From JAUNKE01 sp041784625 (GTDB lineage: Bacteria; Bacillota; Clostridia; Peptostreptococcales; Filifactoraceae), in contig JBHBDS010000021.1 in NCBI GenBank assembly GCA_041784625.1, forward strand, positions 1 through 14,429: DNA of 14,429 nt, in the 5' to 3' direction. Position numbers and translations under genes: made by a program. A model generated the notes under the pieces. The model ran no database searches, was not told the DNA's origin, and saw only the letters and a program-made list of their open reading frames with translations. Below, one piece after another: positions 6,806 to 12,401 of this stretch (its first letter is position 1; the number at the start of each line of letters is the position of its first letter).

Positions 6806-7640
6806 ATGGAAAAGAAAAAATGGACGCCATTTTCAATCATTTCGATGATTATTCTCATTGCTTTGACCATCTTCTTCATGTTTCCGTTCTACTGGATTCT
6901 GACAGGAGCGTTCAAACTACAATCCGTGGCAGTGCAGGTTCCACCAGAGTGGTTCCCAATGAACCCAACTTTGGAAAACTTTGAAAAAACTGCTCGTGCC
7001 ACTGACGGCAAGATGGTTCTTCAACTCGATTTTTATTTCGACGATGACGACAATTTTGGTGTGTACTTCGGCTTCGCTTGCAGGATACGCATTGGCGAAG
7101 AAAAAATTCATCGGATCCAAACTCGTGTTCATCATCTTTGTTGGCGCAATGGCATTGCCAAAACAAGTTATCCTTATCCCGCTTCTGAAATTTATCACGG
7201 AGCTTGGCATGATGGATACCTACCGTGCGCTGATTCTTCCAGCGGTTGGATGGCCGTTTGGGGTATTCTTGATGAAACAGTTTACCACTTCGGTACCAAA
7301 AGAGCTTCTTGAGTCGGCAAAAATCGACGGCTGTGGCGAGCTAAAAACGTTCACATCCATCGTGCTTCCGATTGTTAAGCCAGGAATTGGTGCACTCGCA
7401 ATCTTTACTTTTATCGCAAGCTGGAACGATTACTTCTCGCAATTGGTATTTACCAACTCTGAAGTAATGAAGACGCTTCCTCTTGGACTTTCTGCGATGG
7501 CACAGTCTGCGGAGTTTACGACAAACTACGGACTACTGATGGCAGGAGCGCTTCTTGCATCGCTTCCAATGATCGTTGTATTTTTGAGCTTCCAAAGCTA
7601 CTTTACACAAGGTGTAACGATGGGAGCAGTAAAGGGATAA
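6806..7640 (+). CDS. Sugar ABC transporter permease 2 (CUT1, MalG/UgpE-like), frameshifted
   Basis: This is the second permease subunit, interrupted by a frameshift. ATG 6806, 4 bases after AGGAGG, opens a frame with a typical MalG start (PFSIISMIILIALTIFFMF, YWILTGAFK, NPTLENFEK). After Lys at 6986-6988 the reading continues in the other frame as LLVPLTARWFFNSIFISTMT and on to the stop at 7640. The second half has AGYALAKKKF, the EAA loop ESAKIDGCGELKTFTSIVLP, and the end FQSYFTQGVTMGAVKG. The A run at 6984-6989 has six A; five would give an intact protein of 277 residues, the normal length. All domains are otherwise conserved, so an assembly or sequencing indel is more likely than a real pseudogene. 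The next gene starts 1 base after the stop. Confidence 0.88.
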
Positions 7641-7641
7641 T

Positions 7642-7917
7642 ATGATAATATTGGCATGGTTTTATTACAGTATGATCTATATTGCGCTGAGTTTGGTGGT
7701 TACGTTGGTCATCAACCGTCTGCTCCAAAAACTCTATCTCGCGCCACTCATTATCAATGCAATCGCCGCAATATTGTTATTTGGCGTGGCAAAGATGCAT
7801 TGGATCTCCGAAGCGGATGCGACCTTTGCAATGTATTTCACCTATGTGCCAGTTGTGTTAACCTCAGTGATAACGAATGGAACGATCTTTATCTATCGTA
7901 GGATAAAGCAAAAATAA
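7642..7917 (+). CDS. Small membrane protein of unknown function in the sialic acid operon
   Basis: This 91-residue protein appears to have three hydrophobic stretches: 'YIALSLVVTLVINRLL', 'LAPLIINAIAAILLFGV' and 'YVPVVLTSVITNGTIFI'. It has a short outer or inner segment HWISEADATFAMYF and a basic tail YRRIKQK. I do not recognise a characterised family. The overall look (short, about three helices, basic C-terminus) recalls small YesK/DUF2651-like proteins, but this is only a resemblance. Its ATG is 1 base after the permease 2 stop, it is 11 bases from nanE, and it is surely in the same transcript. Position suggests an accessory to the importer or another role in sialic acid uptake; no reaction can be assigned. 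Confidence 0.75.
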   Translation: MIILAWFYYSMIYIALSLVVTLVINRLLQKLYLAPLIINAIAAILLFGVAKMHWISEADATFAMYFTYVPVVLTSVITNGTIFIYRRIKQK

Positions 7918-7928
7918 GAAGGGCTTTT

Positions 7929-8615
7929 ATGAAAAAAGTAGAAATGATTGAAGGAGCGTTGGTTGTTTCCTGTCAAGCGCTCAGCCACGAGCCGCTGCAC
8001 TCTTCCTTTATTATGGGGAGAATGGCATTGGCTGCTGCAGAGGGTGGCGCAAAAGGAATCCGTGCGAACACCGTGGCAGACATCGAGGAAATCAAAAAGA
8101 ATACGGACTTACCAATCATCGGAATCATCAAGAAGGATTATCCAAACTCGACGGTGTATATCACGCCGACGATGGATGAGGTGGATCAATTGGTGGCTTC
8201 GGGCGTAGAGATCATCGCCATGCATGCAACCGAGGAAAAAAGACCCGATGGAAGTAATTTGGAAGAATTTTTTTCCAGAGTAAAAGAAAAATATCCGAGC
8301 CAATTGTTTATGGCGGACTGTTCGACCGTGGAGGAAGCGCTTCTTGCGGATCGAATCGGCTTTGACTATATCGGCACGACGCTCGTGGGTTACACGGAGC
8401 AGAGCAAACATCTCAAAATCGACGCAAACGACTTTGAGATTATGCAAGAGATTTTGAAAAAAACCAAGAAGCCAATCATTGCGGAGGGCAACATCGATAC
8501 GCCTGAAAAAGCAAAAAGAGTGTTGGAGCTTGGATGCTACTCGGTTGTGGTCGGCTCATCGATTACCAGACCACAGCTGATTACCAAGAAATATGTAAAT
8601 GCAATCAACGAATAG
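7929..8615 (+). CDS. nanE: N-acetylmannosamine-6-phosphate 2-epimerase (NanE)
   Basis: This 228-residue TIM-barrel enzyme converts ManNAc-6-P to GlcNAc-6-P in the cytoplasm. Family motifs are present: LVVSCQALSHEPLHS near the N-terminus, GIRAN with Arg45, IIGIIKKDYP with the probable catalytic Lys68, and ITPTMDEVDQL. They continue with MADCST (Asp130), GFDYIGTTLVGYT, and IIAEGNIDTPEKA with the probable catalytic Glu186, ending VVVGSSITRPQLIT. Length is that of ordinary bacterial NanE without fusion. It follows the small membrane protein by 11 bases and precedes nanA by 8 bases. The ribosome binding site is weaker than elsewhere in the operon (AGAAGGGC). Its product feeds nagA and nagB, which are not in this window. 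Confidence 0.96.
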   Translation: MKKVEMIEGALVVSCQALSHEPLHSSFIMGRMALAAAEGGAKGIRANTVADIEEIKKNTDLPIIGIIKKDYPNSTVYITPTMDEVDQLVASGVEIIAMHATEEKRPDGSNLEEFFSRVKEKYPSQLFMADCSTVEEALLADRIGFDYIGTTLVGYTEQSKHLKIDANDFEIMQEILKKTKKPIIAEGNIDTPEKAKRVLELGCYSVVVGSSITRPQLITKKYVNAINE

Positions 8616-8623
8616 GAGAAATT

Positions 8624-9508
8624 ATGAATGGTGATTTGAAAGGGCTCTATTCAGCCCTGCTGGTTTCCTTTAACGAGGATGGAAGCGTAAACGAAGTAGG
8701 AACAAGACAGATTGTTCGCCACAACATCGACAAAATGAAAGTGGATGGACTTTATGTCGGCGGAAGCACAGGCGAAAACTTTATGCTCAGCACCGATGCA
8801 AAAAAACAAATCTTCAAACTAGCGATTGAAGAAAGCAACAAACAAGTAAAAATGATTGCGCAAGTAGGCTCGCTGAATATCTACGAGTCCATCGAGCTTG
8901 CACAATACGCAACCGAGCTTGGCTACGACGCAATTTCGGCAGTGACGCCATTTTACTACAAATTCAGCTTTGAAGAAATCAAATCGTACTACAATGCGAT
9001 TTTGGACAAAGTGGACAATCGCATGATCATCTACTCGATTCCTTTCCTCACTGGCGTAAACATCAGCGTGGATCAGTTTGCAGAGCTGTTTGAGAACAAA
9101 AAAATTGTCGGTGTAAAATTCACTGCAGGCGATTTCTTCCTATTAGAAAGAATGAGAAAAGCATTCCCAGATAAATTGTTGTTTGCAGGATTTGACGAAA
9201 TGATGCTCCCAGCAGCAGTGCTCGGCATCGATGGCGCAATCGGCTCGACATTCAACCTCAACGGCGTGCGTGCTCGTGCAATTCTTGAGCATGTGCAAAA
9301 AGGCGAGATCGACAAAGCACTTGAAGTGCAACATATTACCAACGACTTTATCTCAGATGTTTTGGCAAATGGTCTATATCCAACGCTCAAAACCATGCTA
9401 GAGATTCAGGGCGTTGCTGCGGGATTCAACCGTCAGCCAATGGCGAGCGCAACCGCAGAACAAAAATCTAGAGCAAAAGATATTTTTGCAAAATATTTTA
9501 CCCTATAA
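8624..9508 (+). CDS. nanA: N-acetylneuraminate lyase (NanA)
   Basis: This 294-residue DapA-superfamily class I aldolase cleaves N-acetylneuraminate to ManNAc and pyruvate. Visible are GLYSALLVSFNEDGSV, GLYVGGSTGENFMLS (the pyruvate carboxylate-binding STGE), IIYSIPFLTGVN with Tyr137, and VGVKFTAGD with the Schiff-base Lys165. The last two match the numbering of the E. coli enzyme. FAGFDEMMLPAAVLGIDGAIGSTFN follows, as expected of sialic acid lyases rather than dihydrodipicolinate synthases. The open frame extends 30 codons back into nanE, but ATG 8624 after TAGGAGAA gives the correct N-terminus. A terminator-like stem begins at its stop codon. Confidence 0.96.
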   Translation: MNGDLKGLYSALLVSFNEDGSVNEVGTRQIVRHNIDKMKVDGLYVGGSTGENFMLSTDAKKQIFKLAIEESNKQVKMIAQVGSLNIYESIELAQYATELGYDAISAVTPFYYKFSFEEIKSYYNAILDKVDNRMIIYSIPFLTGVNISVDQFAELFENKKIVGVKFTAGDFFLLERMRKAFPDKLLFAGFDEMMLPAAVLGIDGAIGSTFNLNGVRARAILEHVQKGEIDKALEVQHITNDFISDVLANGLYPTLKTMLEIQGVAAGFNRQPMASATAEQKSRAKDIFAKYFTL

Positions 9509-9509
9509 G

Positions 9510-9555
9510 TATTGTGGAGAGCAACGCAGAAGCGGTACTCTCCCAATATTTTTTT
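9510..9555 (+). terminator. Terminator-like stem between nanA and nanK
   Basis: TATTG (9510-9514) pairs with CAATA (9544-9548) and GGAGAG (9516-9521) pairs with CTCTCC (9538-9543), with one bulged T. A run of seven T follows at 9549-9555. The stem starts 2 bases after the nanA stop. The 16-base loop can form a short inner CGC/GCG stem. The nanK ribosome binding site (GGAGG, 9558-9562) lies directly after the T run, and there is no room for a separate promoter, so nanK must be transcribed by read-through. Confidence 0.78.
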
Positions 9556-9566
9556 ATGGAGGATAA

Positions 9567-10451
9567 ATGAAAAAATACATTGCAATCGACATCGGGGGCA
9601 CGGGTCTCAAGCACGGGCTCGTCGATGAACAGGGAAATATTATCGAGAAAACAGAAATTCCATCCGAAGCGCATAAAGGCGGGCCGCATCTGGTCGATCT
9701 TGTGCGCCAAATCTGCCAAGAATATGTAGCGAATCATTCTATCACAGCTATCGGTATCTCGACAGCTGGAATGGTTGACCCAGTGGAGGGAAAAATCATC
9801 TACTCGGGCAAACAGATTCCGGACTACATCGGCACGCAGTGGAAAAAAATCATTGAAGAAGAATTTTCGCTCCGCTGCGAAGTCGAGAATGATGTCAACT
9901 GCGCTGGATATTCCGAGGCACTGTGCGGTGCTGGACAGAATGAGAGCAGCTGTGCTTGCATCACAGTCGGCACGGGAATCGGTGCGTGCCTCGTTGTGGA
10001 TGGCGAAATTTTCCACGGCGCGACAGGCTCGGCATTTGAAATCGGCTATATGAATATGGGCGATGGGATGTACCAAGACCTTGCGTCCACCACGGCACTC
10101 GTGCAAAATGTCAAAAAATATTATCCAAACGAAGAAGTCAACGGACGCTGGATCTTTGACAAAGCAAAATCCGGTGATGAAATCTGCAATCGAGAAATCG
10201 ATCATCTGCTCGATCATCTGGCAGCGGGCATCGCCAATGTATGCTATGTTGCAAATCCCGCAGTCGTTGTACTCGGCGGCGGCATTATGGAGCAGAGCGA
10301 GTTTCTTGCACCGAGACTGGAGCGAGCACTCGAGAGCAAAATGATTCCGTTCGTACGCCAAAATACCAAGATCGCATTCGCTCAAAATGGCAACAATGCG
10401 GGTATGCTCGGCGCCTATTACAATCTACGCCACAAGATGGATAGAGTATAA
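9567..10451 (+). CDS. nanK: ROK-family N-acetylmannosamine kinase (NanK)
   Basis: This 294-residue cytoplasmic kinase is expected to phosphorylate ManNAc to ManNAc-6-P using ATP. The phosphate-1 motif is AIDIGGTGLKHGLVDEQG (residues 6-23). The catalytic Asp is in VENDVNCAGY (Asp109), and TVGTGIGACLVVDGEIFHG (133-151) and AGIANVCYVANPAVVVLGGG follow. The ROK zinc-binding CxCGxxGCxE motif is not present: after Glu158 the sequence reads IGYMNMGDGMYQDLASTTAL, as in a zinc-less subgroup found in Bacillota. The substrate is assigned from the nanE-nanA neighbourhood, so a related amino-sugar or glucose kinase activity is not excluded by sequence alone. GGAGG sits 4 bases before the ATG. A terminator follows. 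Confidence 0.9.
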   Translation: MKKYIAIDIGGTGLKHGLVDEQGNIIEKTEIPSEAHKGGPHLVDLVRQICQEYVANHSITAIGISTAGMVDPVEGKIIYSGKQIPDYIGTQWKKIIEEEFSLRCEVENDVNCAGYSEALCGAGQNESSCACITVGTGIGACLVVDGEIFHGATGSAFEIGYMNMGDGMYQDLASTTALVQNVKKYYPNEEVNGRWIFDKAKSGDEICNREIDHLLDHLAAGIANVCYVANPAVVVLGGGIMEQSEFLAPRLERALESKMIPFVRQNTKIAFAQNGNNAGMLGAYYNLRHKMDRV

Positions 10452-10473
10452 ATTTTTCAACTCCTTGAACAAA

Positions 10474-10516
10474 GCCACCCTGAACTTGCAAATTTGCAGG
10501 ATTGGGGTGGTTTTGT
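10474..10516 (+). terminator. Rho-independent terminator of the sialic acid operon
   Basis: CCACCC at 10475-10480 pairs with GGGTGG at 10505-10510, followed by TTTT. The loop contains the self-complementary TGCAAATTTGCA (10487-10498), which forms or extends an inner arm. It lies 23 bases after the nanK stop and closes the operon. Confidence 0.75.
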
Positions 10517-10537
10517 GTCGCATTGGAACATTTTCTG

Positions 10538-10546
10538 TGATAGAAT
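10538..10546 (+). promoter_or_regulatory. Extended -10 promoter of the LysO-type exporter genes
   Basis: TGATAGAAT is an extended -10 with TAGAAT at 10541-10546. The -35 position (about 10518-10523, TCGCAT) is poor, as is common for extended -10 promoters. Transcription would start near 10553, a few bases before AGGAGG at 10564-10569. Confidence 0.5.
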
Positions 10547-10575
10547 ATCAGTAGTATTTGTGTAGGAGGATGAAG

Positions 10576-10872
10576 ATGTCTTGGAAATTATTGCTGTATA
10601 TCGCTTTGCTCTTGGTCGGGATGTTTATGAGCAAAAAAAATCTATTCAGCGAAAAAATTATTGATTCCATCGGCAAAATTCAGATGGTTTGCCTACTTCT
10701 ATTGCTCTTTGCAATGGGAATTAATCTCGGGATGAACGATGAAATTCTGCGTTCTTTTGCGACGATCGGGCTCAAAGGAATTGCATTTGGTCTCATCACG
10801 ATTATTTTTTCGGTGCTGTTTGTGCATCTGCTTGTGCGATTCGCCTTGAAGAAGGAGGTTTTTCATGACTAA
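10576..10872 (+). CDS. LysO-family exporter, small N-terminal subunit
   Basis: This 98-residue membrane protein has three hydrophobic segments: 'LLLYIALLLVGMFM', 'QMVCLLLLLFAMGINLGM' and 'GIAFGLITIIFSVLFVHLLV'. It matches the N-terminal part of LysO (YbjE, DUF340), the lysine exporter known from E. coli, where both parts form one chain of about 300 residues. Two in-frame ATGs occur; 10576 lies 6 bases after AGGAGG and is preferred over 10570, which abuts it. The reading frame overlaps the next gene by 8 bases. Lysine or another basic amino acid is the expected substrate by family, not by direct evidence here. Confidence 0.78.
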   Translation: MSWKLLLYIALLLVGMFMSKKNLFSEKIIDSIGKIQMVCLLLLLFAMGINLGMNDEILRSFATIGLKGIAFGLITIIFSVLFVHLLVRFALKKEVFHD

Positions 10873-11455
10873 AAAAATTCTTGCAGCGGTTGCGCTGGGG
10901 ATTGCAGTCGGCATATTTTTGCCCGATGGATTCTCGACCATCAACGGATATATTATGGACTTTGGTCTCTGCGCACTGCTATTCTTTGTCGGAATTGATC
11001 TCGGTCGCAGCGATGACGTGCTACCAAAGATCAAGAGCCTCGGGCTCAAAATTCTGCTCGTGCCACTGGCGATTGCGCTTGGTAGCATCACCGGCGGCAT
11101 CCTTGCAGGAGTGGTGATGGGTTATGCGTGGAATGAGGGCGCAGCGGTTGCATCAGGATTCGCTTGGTATTCGCTCGCACCGATTTTGATTGCGCCATAT
11201 TCGTCCGAGCTCAGTGCGATTGCATTCTTGTCCAATGTGACGAGAGAAGTTGTCGCCGTCATTAGCATTCCACTGATTGCAAAGAAAATCGGACATTTTG
11301 AGGCGATTGCACCGACAGGAGCGGCTGGGATGGACACGCTTCTTCCGATTGTGTCGCAAGAGACCGATTCGACCACGGCGATCGTATGCTTTGTCAGTGG
11401 CGTGATTCTGTCATTCGCCGTGCCACTATGCGTTTCGTTTTTTATTTCGTTGTAA
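10865..11455 (+). CDS. lysO: LysO-family lysine exporter, large C-terminal subunit
   Basis: This 196-residue membrane protein has about five or six helices and corresponds to the C-terminal part of LysO (DUF340). Characteristic stretches are FGLCALLFFVGIDLGRSDDV, ASGFAWYSLAPILIAPYSSE, AIAFLSNVTREVVAVISIPL and APTGAAGMDTLLPIVSQETD. The conserved acidic and Asn/Arg residues in membrane context are expected for cation-coupled export. It has its own AAGGAGG (10853-10859) and the start overlaps the upstream gene by ATGACTAA, so the split into two chains is genuine and translationally coupled rather than a frameshift. No link to the sialic acid pathway is evident. The operon probably ends here; I see no strong terminator directly after it. 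Confidence 0.85.
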   Translation: MTKKILAAVALGIAVGIFLPDGFSTINGYIMDFGLCALLFFVGIDLGRSDDVLPKIKSLGLKILLVPLAIALGSITGGILAGVVMGYAWNEGAAVASGFAWYSLAPILIAPYSSELSAIAFLSNVTREVVAVISIPLIAKKIGHFEAIAPTGAAGMDTLLPIVSQETDSTTAIVCFVSGVILSFAVPLCVSFFISL

Positions 11456-11497
11456 ATTTGCTGGGGATTTGAAAAAATTATGTTTGACATATAATTT

Positions 11498-11570
11498 TTG
11501 AGATAAATTTCCAAAAATAGATACAATATACTGAAAAGTTGTTCCGTAATTTCATTAAATATGATATACT
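11498..11570 (+). promoter_or_regulatory. Candidate promoters upstream of the XRE-cupin regulator
   Basis: Two candidates are seen. TTGAGA (11498-11503) and TACAAT (11522-11527) are 18 bases apart. Further down, TGATATACT (11562-11570) is an extended -10 that would start transcription near 11577. A separate TTGACA at 11484-11489 has no good -10 partner at 16-18 bases. The downstream candidate leaves a leader of about 78 bases that contains the palindrome at 11596-11615. Confidence 0.45.
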
Positions 11571-11595
11571 ACCAATTAGATTAACGTTTTCTCAA

Positions 11596-11615
11596 AAAAT
11601 TGGGAACACAATTTT
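11596..11615 (+). promoter_or_regulatory. Palindrome in the leader of the XRE-cupin gene, possible operator
   Basis: AAAATTG and CAATTTT form perfect 7-bp arms around GGAACA. A second perfect inverted repeat, TACCAAT (11570-11576) and ATTGGTA (11616-11622), brackets it. A reversed related element (TTGTTCC, the complement of GGAACAA) lies at 11539-11545. The nested symmetry just before a helix-turn-helix gene makes an autoregulatory operator plausible. Confidence 0.45.
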
Positions 11616-11654
11616 ATTGGTAACGAATTTTTTTCACTCAAGAAGAGGGGTTCT

Positions 11655-12215
11655 ATGCTCGGAGAAAAAATTAGAAACACGAGGAAAAGTAAGGGCTATA
11701 AGCTCGGTGACCTAGCAGAGATTACGCAGCTCTCGTCAAGCTATATTTCGCAACTTGAAAGAGGACTGATTGAGCCATCGCTCACATCACTCCGCAAAAT
11801 TTCCAACGCACTGAATATTCCAATCTACTTGCTGATGGATGATGTCAAAAAAGACAATCCTGTCGTGCGCAAGGAAGAGCGAGTCAAGATGTTTTTCCCA
11901 AATTCGGCGGTGTCGTATGAACTGATGACCTCGATGGAAAACGGCGAGAAGCATGGCACAAAAATGCTTGCTGCAAAATTCAGCATCCGTCCGCAGTCAA
12001 CCGATATGGACGAGTTTACGATTCATGATGCGGAAGAAATCTTAATACTAATGAAGGGAAACATCGAAGTGACAATGGGCAACGATGTTTATGTCCTAAA
12101 CCCTGGAGACACAATCTATATTATGAGCAATATCCCACACAAAATTTCAAACATTGGAGAAAGCTTTGCAGAAGGATATTATATTGTAACGCCTCCAGCA
12201 CTGAATAATCTATAA
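11655..12215 (+). CDS. XRE-family helix-turn-helix regulator with C-terminal cupin domain
   Basis: This 186-residue protein pairs an N-terminal Cro/C1-type helix-turn-helix with a C-terminal cupin_2 domain. The helix-turn-helix covers about residues 4-62: LGEKIRNTRKSKGYKLGDLA, SSYISQLERGLIEPSLTSLR, and KISNALNIPIYLLM. The cupin covers about 110-180, with EILILMKGNIEVTMGNDVYVLNPGDTIYI and IPHKISNIGES. This architecture is that of PuuR-like regulators, in which the cupin senses a small molecule, often an amino acid, polyamine or related compound. The neighbouring exporter genes make amino-acid sensing a possible guess, no more. The ATG follows GAGGGG. The gene has its own candidate promoter and ends in a strong terminator, so it is monocistronic. 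Confidence 0.9.
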   Translation: MLGEKIRNTRKSKGYKLGDLAEITQLSSSYISQLERGLIEPSLTSLRKISNALNIPIYLLMDDVKKDNPVVRKEERVKMFFPNSAVSYELMTSMENGEKHGTKMLAAKFSIRPQSTDMDEFTIHDAEEILILMKGNIEVTMGNDVYVLNPGDTIYIMSNIPHKISNIGESFAEGYYIVTPPALNNL

Positions 12216-12220
12216 AAATT

Positions 12221-12241
12221 GAGGCCTTGGCCTCTTTTTTT
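12221..12241 (+). terminator. Rho-independent terminator after the XRE-cupin gene
   Basis: GAGGCC (12221-12226) and GGCCTC (12229-12234) form a GC-rich stem with a minimal loop, followed by seven T. It begins 5 bases after the stop codon. Confidence 0.92.
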
Positions 12242-12401
12242 GAGTAAAATGAAAGTGTGAAAAATAGAGCCATTTGTCGAAGGAACAAAAATTGACAAGT
12301 AGTTCGAAAAAATCGATGAACAGATGTGTTGAGTGTACAAATAATCTTTCCGACTGATTTTGTGGAGATAAAAAATAATAAATATTATAAAAGAGGAACT
12401 T
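12242..12401 (+). other. Intergenic region upstream of tex
   Basis: No gene is seen. TTGACA occurs at 12292-12297 but the -10 position (GATGAA, 12315-12320) is poor. A TTGTGG/TATTAT pair at 12360-12388 has ideal spacing, but transcription would start inside the ribosome binding site (AGAGGA), so it would give an almost leaderless message. The tex promoter therefore remains unclear. Confidence 0.4.

Noticed and set aside
6975..7000. Programmed ribosomal frameshift in permease 2
   Set aside because: Joining the frames needs a +1 step at a short A run without a stop codon or obvious stimulatory element, and CUT1 permeases are not known to use one; an indel is simpler.
9498..10385. Long minus-strand open frame (295 codons) opposite nanK
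   Set aside because: It mirrors the codon pattern of nanK, is rich in Cys and His without any recognisable domain, and the + strand reading has clear ROK motifs.
11574..11595. Possible catabolite-responsive (cre) site near TTAACGTTTTCTC
   Set aside because: Only the central part resembles the consensus; several outer positions mismatch.
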